This document shows, piece by piece, positions 12,101-26,360 of a stretch of 64,000 bases of DNA. The notes below the pieces were generated by a model. The model was given only the letters and a program-made list of their open reading frames with translations, did not search any database and was not told where the DNA came from. The DNA is from Megalonaias nervosa (Eukaryota > Mollusca > Bivalvia > Unionida > Unionidae). Position 1 is the first letter of the stretch. Each line of letters starts with the position of its first letter. The translations under genes were made by a program, and so were the position numbers. Location: assembly GCA_016617855.1 (NCBI GenBank), contig JAECUM010001909.1, positions 20,376 to 84,375 of the forward strand, read 5' to 3'.

Positions 12101-14785
12101 TTTTCAGTCTTTTATTTGATGTCAGAAAGTAAATTATTCCAGAAACGTGTTGTCTTTGGGAAGAAATAATTAGTTAATATTATTGTTCAACATTCTGAAA
12201 GATAAAGAAATTCTTATCTCCGGTGAAAGTTCAAATGGTCACAGTTTTAGTTACCACAGCATTTTGTTGAATTTCCCTTAGAAGGTAGATACACATGTAC
12301 GCTGTCTTTAGTCCATGTTAATTTTATGTATACGTCCGTCATATGGCATAACATATCACATTATGATATCTGATCGTTGATCCGTCTTTTCAAAGTTTCG
12401 TTTCTGCACAATAAGTCGAGTGTTATACCATCTACCGTTTCCACATATTGCAAGTCGACTGAATTTAGAACATAATAAACCTATCGTTCTGGGTTTTAAA
12501 GGAAGAAAAACTAAAATCCTAGCTAAAAAGGTTACTCCTTCACTACAAAGCTATCGGGAGTCACTAATAGGCTTACAATCTGCTCTCTGCAAAGATAATG
12601 CCAAAGGATTTCATTAAATTATATATTCCCACGTAATACGTACTTTCATTGCTTGCTTAGAGAGTACCAAAGTTTCATGTACGTGTTGGGAGGAGGGGGG
12701 GGGCATGTTCAGAAACGTAGAAGCTAGTACGTAATAATGTTCGGTTATATCATTTGTTATTCTCACATTCGGTCTGCTTGGATGCAAATTCACCTACATA
12801 AGTATAAATTCCTAACCATATAGATCATAAGTATTAACGTCACCGTTTTATTACACTTCATACGATGTAACAGTAACATACACAATCTCGGCCTTTTTAA
12901 TCGCTCTATATCTCTCACAAATCTTATATTTTGTATTCAGAAAGCGTAGTAGTAAGATGAAACATGGTAACAAAAGAACCTGTGTCGGTCCCTTATCCCT
13001 AATCTAAACCGACATACGTTTTGTTAAGAAAACGTTGAAGTGAACTATGCACAAAAGGTATATATTAGCGTTGCCCTTACAAATGCCCGACCCTCTTATT
13101 ACAAGTTAGATGTTCTACAAGAATTTTCCTGGCCATATTGTAATAATGTTCTATAAAATAAGATCATATGAATCGGTCTCTCCCATCCAAAAATCAATGA
13201 AATTATATTCAATGTGAATCAAGACACATTTGTACCCATGATGACAAGAGTCGAACTGTGTTTATCGTTAAAAACACTTGCTGAGAATAAGGCTCTTAAA
13301 ATATGTGAATGTCAATTCATCACGTTTGGTTTCATTATCTAATATTCTAGTTATACGTTTTCTACGGCTGAAAAATATTCTACGATTTACATCACTCGAG
13401 TTATCAAATGGACTGGTTGTCTTTCAACGCCAGAGCAGTAAACTGATTTAAGCCCAACATCCATTCAACCAACTTATCACAAACAAACCTCTTCAAACTC
13501 TCTCTGTCTCTCTGTCTCTCTGTCTCTCTCTCTCACACTTCTCCAGACACAGATACAAGTACATGCACACTGGGTTTACTTATAACAATTTAAATACCAC
13601 ATCTGACAACTGTTTTTTTGGCAATGGAAATTTATATATACAACTAATGGTTTGATGGCTTGTATGGGTGATTTTTACTAAAGCTAAGGAATTCTCCATT
13701 TGCTTGTATATAACTCCAGAACTGTGCCATTCATGATGGGATAGATTTCTCCTCCTACATTTCTTCTGCATTTGTCCAATGCTAACATAAATAGAATTGG
13801 CAAAATTATTTAGAAATATAAGTAAAATTGTCAAAAGAACTAAACCATATATAGGAACCTGTGATCATTGTGGGAAAGGTGTCACTACTAAACATATGAC
13901 GGCTTTGTACATAATACTGCCAAGTTTAGATGAACAGTTAAAGATCTCTCAAATCATCTCTCATTTCTGTCACCCTCCCTCCATCCTTTCCCCATCTCTC
14001 TCTCCATAACGCATGCACATAGAAACCTTACTACGGTGGGAGTCAGTAGATGATATGTGCATTTCGCATTTCGCTCTGCAAAATGTTGTAACACTGTAAA
14101 CGAAAACATTTATCAATATTGACATCAAGATAATTCTTTAAAGTCCTACTTATGTCATATATCAATTTCACGGTTCTAACAACATATTACAGGAGAACAT
14201 GTGTCTATGAGTTGAACTGAACGTTAAGATAAATTTTGCAAACATGTTACTTGGAATCGAGATCAGGACATTAATTTTCCTCTTGTAAATTCCTGGTCCA
14301 CTTAATCTTTGTCATGTTTTTATTTCAGAGACCTGACCTTGTTTACAACTTAGAATATGTTGGAAATGAGGTTGAAGATTTCTTTATTTAAGGTAATCAT
14401 TGAAACTACAAGGTGCTTCTTGACCTAAGGACTAAATCAAAATTTGGGAATTATTGTGATTTATTCAGTGACATTCAGGATCATATCATATTTATATATC
14501 ATGACCAGTTTCAATGCTGCTGACATATCACTTTCATTCAGAATACTCTATACGTTTCGATTTGTGATCATTTGGAATTTAATTGATAACTAACTCCAAA
14601 GGGACTTCTGTAAAAGGCCACGTATATAATATAGCTCGTTGACTCGATTGCGTAACAGACTGAGACAATTTATTGAAGTACCCGTCGGATAGGAAGTCAT
14701 AAGATATTTGATATCAAAATTGTATCTTACATAATTAGAGACTCGTGTTTTCAATATTTAGAAAATACGTACTGTATTCTTAACT
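9190..14785. other. 5.6-kb segment present in copy A but absent from copy B
   Basis: Copies A and B match up to about 9189/20607 and again from 14786/20612, so this segment is an insertion in A or, more likely, a deletion in B. It has no recognisable gene or terminal repeats. The sub-region 14240-14620 is homologous, at lower identity, to 47140-47690, so the segment belongs to the wider repeat family. A CT/GT-rich microsatellite lies at 13499-13536. Confidence 0.65.
13499..13536. repeat. CT/GTCT-rich microsatellite
   Basis: Run of CTCT and CTGT units in otherwise non-coding sequence. Confidence 0.75.
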
Positions 14786-14826
14786 ACTCTATCACTCAGA
14801 GTGTTTTCCTGAGGAGACTTCCATCT

Positions 14827-15060
14827 CTAGCATAACGCAGTGTCGTTTTCCGAGCAGTTACTGAAAATATGAACATCTTCAAGACCTGTGTTCTCTGCCA
14901 AATATGTATCTAATGTACGAAAGGCTTTGTCGATTGGGAAAGTTATGTTTTCAATATCAAAGCTATGAATATTCCAAATATTACTGCTAGATAAACTGAT
15001 ACACTCATCGTAACAAAAGATTAAATAGAGTGATACAAAAACTTTCTCTAAATTCTTCAA
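14827..15060 (-). other. Short shared ORF of unknown status
   Basis: A 77-codon minus-strand frame is preserved at 20657-20890 in copy B with about a dozen changes and the same length. Preservation may only reflect the recent duplication of the block. No domain or signal is recognised and I do not claim it is a gene. Confidence 0.25.
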
Positions 15061-15300
15061 CTTATTTTAGAAATTATTGATAGACACTAACCAGCGTCTT
15101 CGTGCGTCTATTTTGGCCATCCTTCACCTTTATGTTCTTTACGAGATAATGTCACTTCGGCAGAGGTAGCGAAACTGTATCTTTATCGATGACGCTTGTA
15201 TTTGCATTTCTTGTGTTATATTAGTTTTATTGACAGGTTCTTCCAGTTTAAAGTCGATATAGTCTTTTGTAACAACGTTTCATGTTCTCGTGCCTGCTAT

Positions 15301-16173
15301 GATTTAAGATGTTCTAATGGAGGGACATGATAAATGTAACAATATGAGAATTCCTTGTTATTCCATACCCTTTTTCTATCATGCTACCTACGCCTTCCTT
15401 TACTAAAATGGCATGGTCTTTAATCAACATTCAGACACATCAACTGTGTTAAATGTATTTGTTTTCAATCACATTTATGACACATATTGAATCCTGTCAC
15501 ATTTTTCTATGCATTGAATGTTTCCTACAAACAACGAATTAGAAGCCCCAAATTAGTAAATTAGTTATTCTTTCAAAACAAGTGGGCCCTATTGCCAGGT
15601 TAAGACATTGAAGTGTCAAAAATGTTGCTATTTGGACTGAAAACAAAAGTTACTACCATCTAACTAACAACATAGTAGAATTTTAAGGTCACTACTGAAC
15701 CTTACTAATGTACTGATATACGGCTTCCAGTACAACATGTTTTTCGCCTTTACAACTGAGCCTTAGGGAATCAGTAAGAGCCATAAACGCTGCTCTATGG
15801 GAACATAATTTTGAACTCTTTCACTAGGATACATCTTGTTACGCAAATTTTGGTTTCTACCATTAGTTAGATCGTACCACGCTCACTTGTGTACATGTGT
15901 TGTGGGTGGTGGTATATTTGTAAACTGAATTGCTATAACGTGTTAATGTTTGGTGATAATATCTTCCTTATTACTTTTGGACTTGTGGTTAAGGATGAAA
16001 ATTCTCCTTGTGAAGTAATAATTTCAAATCATAAAGATCATACAAATAATTTTCATATCATTAATATTCCTACGCTTGGGCCTTTGGAAAAGCTTTATAT
16101 CTGAATTCTGTTCTATACTTCAATATAGACATAGGTAGATAGATAGATAGATAGATAATTGCGTTATGCGATC
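15301..16173. other. Spacer between repeat copies A and B (no gene seen)
   Basis: AT-rich DNA with no convincing coding frame. It ends in a GATA microsatellite at about 16131-16158, just before copy B starts with its cagggagattg boundary. Confidence 0.55.
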
Positions 16174-16857
16174 CAGGGAGATTGTTTGTTTCATTTCTTT
16201 AATTTTGTTCTCGCTAGTGAAAATTAGCATGATCGTGAGGAATATCGTCGATGAAGACGTTTCGTGGATGTGTGTCTGTTTTCTTGTCCTAAACTTTTTT
16301 TTCTTTTATTTCGCCCTGAAAAACTTGTTTAACACTGGAATTATTATCCTTATACGTGCTTTACAGTTCAGTTATGTTTTGAAGTTGCACCAGCTGTGAT
16401 CAAAGAAGCAATATTGAAATGGTAGGGATAGAAATATAGATAGATAGATAGATACATAGTTAGATAGATGTTTCGTGCAGATTAATTGCTGCTCCTAAAA
16501 TGATCATTACGGTACAAATTACATAGATATATTTCTTTTAATACTAGAGTTATATAATAGCAACAGGAAGGATAAATAAAACATATGAATGTATTCGAAT
16601 CAATATTGTGTGTACAACGTCTACATTGTTACTTGTATTTCATGTTTGCTCGAGTTTTCATATGGTGCTATACTTCACGATTCCATATCATATCCAGCTG
16701 ATGCATCTGGGTGTGTTGTTGTTCTGGTTTGCATAGTTAGCAGCTGTTTCATCCATCTACTCCTCGTCACAGGATGGGGACACTGGTACATTTCTTGCTT
16801 GCGTTTCCTAAATTTCTTCCATTGCATGTAATTCGCTAACACTGTCAACATCAATTG

Positions 16858-17226
16858 TTAGGCTGGTGATGCGACCGTTGATACTCCCTCAGATGACAGA
16901 CTCAGTGGTGTATCTGTTGTCTGCACTGCTTCTACAGCTTCATTACCATCCCAATCGCTATCTCCATCAACATCTGCTGTTACAGATGGTGATTCTACTG
17001 TTGATGCTATCTCAGATGACGGGTTCATTAGTGCATCTATTGCCTGCACTGCCTCTACCTCATCCTCTTCATCAGAATTGTAATCTCCATCAACATCAAT
17101 TGTTACGCATGGTGAGGCCACTGTTGATTCTGCCTCAGAGGACGGGATTAATGGTGCATCTGTTGGTTGTATAGCTTCTTCATTTTCAAGTGTAGATGCA
17201 GTGGGTAGGGGGCTGCCAAACGTCAC
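16858..17226 (-). pseudogene. Acidic 41-residue repeat ORF, copy B
   Basis: A minus-strand frame of 122 codons with nearly three acidic repeat units (cores such as VTIDVDGDYNSDEEDEVEAVQ), longer than the copy A version. The frame begins just after a possible splice acceptor and ends at a stop. A frameshifted continuation of the repeat is visible beyond the stop. It is unrelated to any family I recognise. Confidence 0.45.
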
Positions 17227-18293
17227 TGAATTAGTTCCTTTAAAGACAGATGCAAAATATTCATGTCATAACGTATCAAAGACATGAAACTAATTAACAA
17301 GATATTCAATGAATTTTAAATTCAGTTCATACTAAAATTAATATCTACTAGTAGGTTATTCACGACTGGATATAACTGAGCATGTACAAGACAAAGATAA
17401 TATATTCTGTAGAACACTTCTATTTAAAATGTTCGTGTGTGTTTTCCAAATATATTGGAAAAACTACTACTCACCGATAGCGATTGTTATGAACATCAAA
17501 GCCACAGTATTCTTCAACATGTTTGCAATAATACGTCTGTGGAGGAGAAGAATAAGAAGAGCAATAATTTGTGCAACTCCACAAGGATATGTTTTGTTTA
17601 CACGTATAATATATATTATATTTTTAGACAATAATAACCTTATCATTGTAATGAACGTATGTAACTTCTGACATTTAGTGATTTCGTCTTGAATCTAACA
17701 TCAATAAAACAAATGTATGTAACTGTTACGATATTACAGCGTTTGAACTATTTAATGAATTGTCGAGGATCTAAAATCGAACGAGTTAAAATAATTTTCA
17801 GGATAACATGACGGTAAAAGTTAGTAGACTATTTTCAAATTGTAAAGGGACAAATTCCATGATCCATTTGCAAGCGTTAAACATTGTAATACATATTTAA
17901 ACGTTTTGAATGTGGTTCAATTTAACATATGAGCCATACTATTGTCTGCTGTGAAACAATACTGGTGATGTCCTACTCTATTTCCATGAGTGCTAGCAGT
18001 GATCCTCAAATATAATAACTAATATCTTTCTTAAATGTACAGCGTAGAAACCTATGACAATATAATAGCGCAGACAATGATGCTCCAGAAGCACAGAAAG
18101 AGCAAATTTCCTTTGTGAATAATAACACAACGACTTAGCTTAGAGAAGGAAATATATGTGTACAGTCATTGTCCGACTTCAATGAAAAAGGAATAATGAG
18201 CCCGGATAAATTTAATTTATTCTTAAAGTGTATCCATATGTATCAAACGAAAAGGCATCAAGGATTTGATTCTACTCATCTATGTTACCAATT

Positions 18294-18296
<3 letters not shown>

Positions 18297-18374
<78 letters not shown>
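18297..18374. repeat. AT dinucleotide microsatellite, copy B
   Basis: About 39 AT units, the counterpart of the array at 6873-6951. Confidence 0.97.
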
Positions 18375-18375
<1 letters not shown>

Positions 18376-21300
18376 TAAGGATTTTCTATCAAATGCACAA
18401 ATTAGAAAATGTATTACACTCCGCGAAGAAATCTAAATATAGCACACATTGTTATATTGCAAACGAATCATTTACCATAATTCTGTTAAGAAAACAATAT
18501 CATGTATCATTGATCATATGAGCAAAACAGTTATTCCACTCATCTATGTTACCAATTGGAACATAAATAATAGTATTGCTTATTAAAGTATTCTTCCTGG
18601 GAAATATATAAAAAGGATCCAAATTCACAAACAAATATTGAACTTCTTATCAATTACATTTATTAAAATTTCTATCATGAAGTTGAAGGTATACTGCATT
18701 TACCTGTCAAAGGTTCCCAGCTCTGTCAAAAACCACCTCAAAACAGTACCTTTTTAAACTGGGTTTTACGGGTTGAATTAAACGGATGGATTGTACAAAA
18801 ACTTAACATATCCCATTACTACCTACAATGTACAGCCAATTGGATCATTTCTTGCATTTATGGGGATGGTTTCAAGGCATTCAGTACAATGATGTTTACG
18901 ATTCCTTTGTGTATGGTGGGGATGGGGTGGAACGTGTTTGTGCTGGCCGTTTGCCAACTTTCTTTGGTTAATCGCCTTTGGCAACTTCAGCATTAAATGT
19001 TACGCAATAACTGTATTTGTCCATGGATACTGGTTTTGTCGCTAGACTGCCTAAGCATAATGGCTTTAAGTGCACTGCTACTGTTGCATAATGGTTACTT
19101 TAATATTTACATTCGGGAGCGGTTTATCTTTTGGGTCAAAAATAAATCTACTTCGAGTTCGACATCTATTACGTTCTTAGTTGTAATTCCCTTTACAACA
19201 TACCTCTATCGTTTTTGACAAGATTTGCTCTAGCAAAAGAGAGTTCAATCTTTAAAAATGTAAATTTAATGACTATTTGTCTCAGTGTATTAATTATGAT
19301 TGCAATGCAAGAATATTTTGACTAAAATTAAAAATCATATAGCTGCAGTATGTCTTGTAGTTTTTTATGTATGTTTCATCAAGAAAGGACCACAGAGACA
19401 CGGGCTTCATGTTAAAAGTTGCATACAAAAAGTGCTCTATCAACCATTATTGAGATACTAAGCAGTCTCGATCTACAACGAATGGATGTCTTCACATGTA
19501 CGCAAACTTCATCGATGCAATAAAGCTGGGTCTTTATCTAAGGAATAAGCACATGGCTAGGTAATTTAGTGCAAATTTAGTTAGTCACGCTTTCCTCTTA
19601 TTATAGCAATAATAAATTTAAAAATAATTAGACCTGTACTTTAAGGTAGTGACATGGAGTAGACAATATTAGGATAATATAAATTAAAAACCAGTGTCTC
19701 TGCCGCAATCGAATTATGCATGCATGGAATGAAAATTATTCCAAATTAAAAACAAAAATAAATAATTCAACATAATAAAATAGACAGAATAAAGAACTTA
19801 ATGAGTTTTGAACGGTGACTACCTGAAATGCTGTCTGCTTCATTGACCAGTGTGACTGCTAGCCAAGTGTGCCTGTGAATACGTGTTTGTGTTACTCCAT
19901 GCATGTAATCTTTCAGCCGTGGGCTAATTGTGAGGTTTGTTATACCCAGTGTTTCGGGAACTATAAAGATGATGTGTATTATATATGTCCCTTTTATTTT
20001 CATCATTCTACAATTTGATACAAGTACCTCATTTTTCACTATTTGAGTGAATACATTTTACTATATGAGTATAATACATTATTTTTACTATTTGTGTAAA
20101 ACACATCATTCTTTTGGTCGTGTGAATTTACTGTAAATCATTAACCTCTGTCCTTTTACGGTGTAAGATCATTTATTTGTATTCACATTTTATGTTGCAT
20201 TATTGGTTTCGTACGGATTGTGTTAATATTGTCTAATATTTGGGTCTTATACATGCACGTATTAATCATAATTCTTTTCCTTTTCAAGTCATTCATCAAT
20301 ACACATTGTATTTGCATCACCATCAAAAGTGTTCTGTTATAAATCCGAAATCCAACCCGGTTACCTTGTTGCACATGTGCCTCAAATGGTATTGACAGAA
20401 TATGAGGAAATGTATGATTCATATAAATCAGTAATAAGTTTCTTTTTTATTTTGTTAAAACCGATTGTGTCATTTTCGAAACGTTCATTGTACCAGCGTT
20501 ACTGTGACACGTACGTGACAATGGCATTAAAACTACCACCGAGTGGTGGTTTGAAGAATGTATACATCGTTTTCAACTTCAACTATCTCTTGTACCATTG
20601 TTGGAAGATTTGACTACTCTATCACTCAGAGTGTTTTCCTGAAGAGACTTCCATCTCTAGCATAACGCAATGTCGCTTTCCGAGCAGTTACTGAAAATAT
20701 GAACATCTTCAAGACCTGTGTTCTCTGCAAAATATTTATCTAATGTACGAAAGGCTTCGTTGATTGGGAATGTTTTGTTTTCAATATCAAATCTATGAAT
20801 ATTCCAAATATTACTGCTAGATAAACTGATACACTCATCGTAACAAAAGATTAAATAGAGTGATACAAACACCTTCTGTAAATTCTTCAACTTATTTTAG
20901 AAATTATTTATTTTCATTAAGCAGCGTCTTCGTGCGCCTATTTTGGCCATCCTTCACCTTTATGTTCTTTAGGAGATAAGGTCACTTCGGCAGAGGTAGC
21001 AAAACTGTAACTTTATCGATGACGCTTGTATTTGCATTTCTTGTGTTATATTAGTTTTATTGACAGATTCTTCCAGTTTAAAGTCGATATAGTCTTTTTT
21101 CACAACGTTTCATGTTCTCGTGTCTGCTACGATTTAAGATGTACTGATTGATTGATTGATTGATTGAATTTTTACTGCGCACCAGCACTATGAGGCTATT
21201 TAGCGCCATGGAAATGGTTATATCCTTCATTATTTAAAAGTGGTAAAAGTTTACGTATCGACCAGCGATACGAAACCAAACAGTTGAAGGTAAAACGATA

Positions 21301-21441
21301 AAATGGTAACGGTGATAAATAAAGTTTCCCGATCAACCGGGAGTGCAAATGATGTATGACAACGAAAACAGATGAAAGGTAATTAAGATCTAGCGACGGT
21401 ATATATGTGACATAAAACTCTTTAAGGTGATAGCATAAAAG

Positions 21442-24400
21442 CTATAACTTATGATAAATATTTACTTCCTGCAGGAAGTCTATAATACAAGAAATGTTAA
21501 CTGTATCAAAGAGTTCCCTAATGTCATGCACATTGTAATAATGATTACGCGTAGGTTGGAGGTCGAAACACTCCAACATAAAGTGCTTAACAGTGAATGG
21601 TTCATTGCAAGATATGCACTCTGGTGGGTCTTCTCCTTTTAGTATATAGGAGTGGGTTAAATAAGTATGGCCGATTCGAATTCTTGCAATGACTACCTCC
21701 TCCCTACGGACAGCTCTGTAGGAAGGAGTCCATTCTCCTAGGGTTGGCTTGATGGCATGAAGTTTGTTATTCACGGCATCATTCCATGATGCCTGCCATT
21801 TCTGACGTAAACAGTCTTTGATACTACGTTTAAAATCAGTATACGGAGTATTAAAATGAGATGGTTCTAGTGATAGGGCCATTTTAGCAGCGCGGTCTGC
21901 TTTGTCATTACCTTTAATTCGAATATGGCTGGGTAACCAACAGTATACTATATTGTGTGAGGTACTCAGCTCAGTATATTTAAGGAGAACATTAGCTAAT
22001 AATGGATTCTCCAGTTTTCTATCATGTAGTGACTGAAGTACTGATAGTGAATCGGAGAAGATGATGCTATTTAAAATACGCTTGCTTTCAATATATTGCA
22101 ATGCAAGGTCTATTGCTCTGATTTCGGCTGAAAATAATGATGTACCATTTGGCAAGCGAACTTTTGTTGTTTGTTTTCAACTAACGAAGGCTGTAGCAGC
22201 CTTTTCCTCATCTTTTGATCCATCAGTATATATTCTTGGATAATTTTCAAATTGGGTGAGGAGTTCATGGTAAGAGTTGTGGAAGATGGAAGGGTTTGTC
22301 TCCGATTTTTTTCCATCGTGTAACGTGAAAAGTACCTTTGGCTGTTGAAGTAGTCAGATAGGTGTTTCGGAGACGGTCGTTTTCAGAATTCTTGAAATTT
22401 CAATTTTAGTACTGTCAAGGCATGGTAATATTCTAATGCCAAAGGTAGGTGTGACGTTTGGTTTATTGTCATATAAGGTTTTATATTTGGGTTCAAAAAC
22501 AGCCGAAAAAGCAGGGTTCAGAGGGTTTGAGCTTAATTTGAGAGCATACTGTGCGGAAAGCATTTCTCTACGTTGTGATAAAGCTGGTTCGTTCGCTTCA
22601 ACGAGTAGGCTTTCACACGGGGATGTCTTAAATCCTCCCAGGGCAAATCTTATTCCCTGATGATGAATTGGGTCTAGCATCTTCAAATAGGACTTCCTAG
22701 CTGAACCATAGACAACGCAACCATAGTCTAGTTTCGAGCGAATTAATGTTCTGTATAAACTGAGTATGACTTTCCTATCAGCACCAAAGTCAGTGTGCGC
22801 TATTACTTTAAGTAAATCTAGAGACTTCAAGCATTTAGCTTTCAAATTCTTCAGGTGTGGAATAAAGGTCAATTTCTGTCGAAGATAATACCTAAGAATT
22901 TTGCTTCCTCAACAACTGGAATAGGTGTTTCGTCCAGCGTGTGTTTAGGTCCTTCATGATGTCTTCGTAACTGACAGAAATGCATACATACAGTTTTTGA
23001 TTTCGAGAATTTGAAACCGTTAGTATTGCCCCAATTTTGAATCTTCTGGATATTGTCCTGTAATTGTTTTTCAATTGTATGCATGTGCTTGGATCGGTAA
23101 CATATTAAAAAGTCATCAACATATAGGGAGCAATCCACACCTGGGTTCAGACACTTGGTGATGCTACTAATTTTTATGTTGAAAAGCGTCACCGATAAAA
23201 TACTGCCCTGGGGCACACCCATCTCTTGATCGTGCATATCAGAGAGGGTGAAGCCCACTCGTATCTTGAATTCCGTGTCTGAAAAGAAGTTTGATATGAA
23301 CGAGGGCAGTCGGCCTTTTAGACCCAGATCGTGCAGGTCATTTAGTATTCCGTACTTCCACGTTGTGTCATAGGCCTTTTCCAAATCAACGAAAACCGCT
23401 ACTAAGTGTTCCATCTTGATAAAAGCGTCGCGAATAAATGTTTCCAGTCTAACCAGACGATCATTGGTACTACGACCATAACGAAAGCCACTTTGGAAAG
23501 GAGATATTAAATTGTTGCTTTCCAAATACCATACAAGCCGAGAATTGATCATTCGTTCCATTGTTTTGCAAACGCAGCTAGTTAATGATATAGGTCTATA
23601 GTTGCTAGGATCTGCGCTATCTTTGCCTGGTTTGGGAATTGGTATTACTGTTGCTTCTTTCCAAATTTTTGGTACATTACCAGTAATCCATAAATCATTG
23701 AAGATTTCCAGAAGAACTGTTAAGGATGGTTCTGGAAGGTGTTTCAAAAACTGGTAATGTATATCGTCAGGCCCAGTAGATGAATCATGGGCCTTATTCA
23801 AAGATTCCATAAGCTCCGACAATGAAAACGGTTGGCTATAGCTCTCCAAGTTATTCGATGTGAATTTCAACCGTGTTTTTTTTTTTTTTTTGAGCTTTCA
23901 ATCTTCGGAAAGCTTCTGAATAATTAGACGATGAGGACTTTTTGGAGAAACAATCGGCAAGTACATTAGCTATTTCATGTTTGGTATTGAAATTGTTAAT
24001 ATTTAGCTTCAGATGTCGGACAGAATTGTTTTTTCCCTTCCCGTTTATTTTGCGGATTGTGTCCCAAACTTTCTTTATTGAGGAACGAGAGTTTAAAGTT
24101 GAAACATATTTTTTCCATGATGCTCGTTTACTTTCTTTAATGGTGTGGCGAGCTTTGGCCCGATCAATACGGTACTGAGTTAAATTTTCGGGCGTTGGAC
24201 GATTATTAAATTTTTTCAGTGCTTCTCGGCGTTGTCTAATGGCTTCTTTACATTCTTTAGTGAACCACGGTTTTGGGGTTCTTTTACAGTTCGGCGAGAA
24301 CTTAGGAATGGATTCTTGTCCAATCTCAATTAAGACAGATGTAAATTGTCGAATAGGATCATTATCGTTTACGACGGTATTCCTGTTAAGTCTAGCTGTA

Positions 24401-25125
24401 CAAAGTGTTTCAAATTTGGTCCAGTCAGCTTTCTTTAAATTCCACTGTGGAATCGTGTCATCAATTGTAACGTTGGTGTTCTTAAGACAGATTGGAAAGT
24501 GATCACTGCTGTGAAGGTCATCAGCTACCTTCCAATTATAATCCAAAAGTAGTGAAGGAGAACAAATTGTTAAGTCGATACATGTGTATGTACCAGTTCC
24601 TGGGTGCAAGTACGTCGGAGACTTGGTATTAAATAGACACAAGTCGTGTCTAGTAATAAAATCTTCAACCTTTTTGCCCCTGTCGCTTATGTAATTTGAT
24701 CCCCATAACATGTTATGGGCATTAAAATCACCGAGTAAGAGAAATGGCTCGGGAAGCTGTTGAACAAGAGTGTCTAATTCATTTGGTAATAAGTTGGTGT
24801 TTGGTGGTATGTAAATAGAACAAAAAGTAATCACTCGATGTAGAGTGACACTCACAGCAATGGCTTGCAAATTCGTGCTTAAAGGGATGATTCTATGTGG
24901 GGCTCTATTGTTCCCAACAATAGAAACCCCTCCTGAGGCCCTGTCAACATTCTGTAAGTAGGTGTTAAACATGGAGTAGATTTTAAGTGGAATGCTTTCC
25001 GTATCTTTTAAAAAGGTTTCCTGAAGACATATTATTGCAGGATCATAATCGTTTAAAAGCAGAAGAATTTCATTGTAATCGGTTCTATGTCCGCGACAGT
25101 TCCATTGTATGATGGTATTCTTCAT
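21442..25125 (-). pseudogene. LINE ORF2: APE endonuclease, reverse transcriptase, RNase H (broken)
   Basis: Fragments in order from the 5' side: an endonuclease frame at 25125-23851 with IIQWNCRGHR, LQETFL, LLGDFNAHN and SSDHFPI motifs of exonuclease-endonuclease-phosphatase enzymes; an RT frame at 23870-22869 (FVDLEKAYD, GVPQGS, YVDD); an RT thumb frame at 22872-22354; and RNase H at 22155-21442 with FSDSLSVLQSL and WLPSHIRIKGNDKAD. The EN/RT break lies in a long T tract at 23878-23891, consistent with homopolymer slippage. Another shift is near 22869, and stops lie between the last two pieces. The ATG at 25125 follows closely after the ORF1 stop at 25153, as is usual for two-ORF LINEs. Confidence 0.88.
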
Positions 25126-25152
25126 TATAAGATTACAGTGGAGATTTTGGAG

Positions 25153-26360
25153 CTAGGTTAGACTTTTCGCGGAGACAGTCTGTATGATTATTTCTATGGA
25201 GGAAGTACGGGGGTGATTTTGTTTGTTAGGTTTGGAGCTACTTTGAGGACACGGAACAGTATCTTCTGCATCCATGCTCTCAATGTCCCCAAACCTGTTA
25301 TAGAGTTTGATGGGGTCATCTGACACCTTTTGCTGCGTATTTCCGTGAGATCTATTTTTACTCTTTGGTGACTTCGGTGGTGGGGTGTTATTAAAAGTTG
25401 TTTGGGTAGATGCCGTGGTTTTTTGTGCTTGGTAATGGGGGGTGTTAGAGCGAGGTGTTGACTCGGGTGGATCTGTCTGTGTTTGAGCGCCCTTCGTTGC
25501 TTTAGGATTGTTTTTAACTACAGAGGAGAAGGCTGGGCCAGTAGGTGATGTTTTTGCTTGTACAAGCTTTCTGGCCTCTGGGTAGGGAATGTTGGATGTG
25601 TATTTAACCCTCTGTATTTCCTTCTCCTGTTTCCAGGTATAACAATCCTTTGAATTGGCGTGGTGCTCTTTTCCACAGTTGACACAATGCGGAGTTGCTA
25701 TACACTCAGCTTCCTGGTGAGAATGGTCTCCGCATCGGCCACATATCTGACTATTTGAGCAACGATCTTCGTGATGGCCATATTTCTGACATTTACAGCA
25801 TCGATAATGGTTAGGTATGTAAATCTCAACCATCACTTGCAAAAAGCCAACCTTGACCACGCAGGGTAATTCTGACTTGTTGAAGGTGAGTAGGAACTTG
25901 TTGGTGTCCTGCAGATTGTTATTACGTTTTATTCTTAATCTGCGAACTGCAGTGACACCTTTGTTTTTCATCCCTTCGATGATATCTTTGTCGCTTACTC
26001 CGGCCAAGTCCCGACATCGAATCATGCCTTTGGACGAGTTGAGTGTTGTGTGAGCGAATGAAGTCACCGGAATATCGAACAATGTCTTAATTTTCCGGTT
26101 ATTTTCGGTCTGACCACGTCGCTCACATTCAACAATTAGGCACCCCGATTTCAACTTCTTTACACTTTTTGGTGTACCAATTATACCCGTAATTGTTTTT
26201 TCAATTTTAAACGGAGACAGTGAGGCATGCGGTTTTGAGTCGTCTGTAGATTATATAGCCATGAAGGGTGGAAATGATTCCACACCACATTGTTCGTCAT
26301 CCGAGACAGATCCAGTTTTGGTACGCTTTAGTTGATTTTTTTGGAAATATCCATGTTGGT
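25153..26360 (-). pseudogene. LINE ORF1: gag-like RNA-binding protein with three CCHC knuckles (broken)
   Basis: The main open part is 25153-26154. It contains three consecutive zinc knuckles (CCKCQKYGHHEDRC, CGRCGDHSHQEAEC, CVNCGKEHHANSKDC) after an RRM-like N-terminal region, then a Pro/Thr/Ser-rich tail. This is the nucleic-acid chaperone of I- and jockey-type LINEs. The frame continues upstream past an in-frame stop near 26250. The likely ATG is near 26352, separated by a frameshift in an A run. Confidence 0.8.

Larger units (their letters stand above)
4758..15300. repeat. Large repeat block, copy A
   Basis: The same sequence order recurs at 16174-21146 (copy B), offset by about 11.42 kb, for example 5167 matching 16589, 6746 matching 18169 and 8905 matching 20329. 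Copy A contains GATA-rich tracts, a short acidic-repeat reading frame, a long AT microsatellite and long AT-rich stretches without convincing genes. Segment 9190-14785 is present here and missing in B; matching resumes at 14786-15300 with 20612-21140. I see no transposase, RT or terminal repeats, so the mechanism of spread is unknown. The small frames at 8905-9297 and 10804-11202 look like chance openings. Confidence 0.82.
16174..21146. repeat. Large repeat block, copy B (internally deleted)
   Basis: Near-identical and collinear to copy A from its left boundary onward, but lacking the A segment 9190-14785. Its junction reads ccattgttgg followed by aagatttgactactc. It retains the acidic-repeat ORF, the AT array and the 14786-15300 equivalent. 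At its right end the sequence is cut by the GATT-repeat tail of LINE copy 2. Confidence 0.82.
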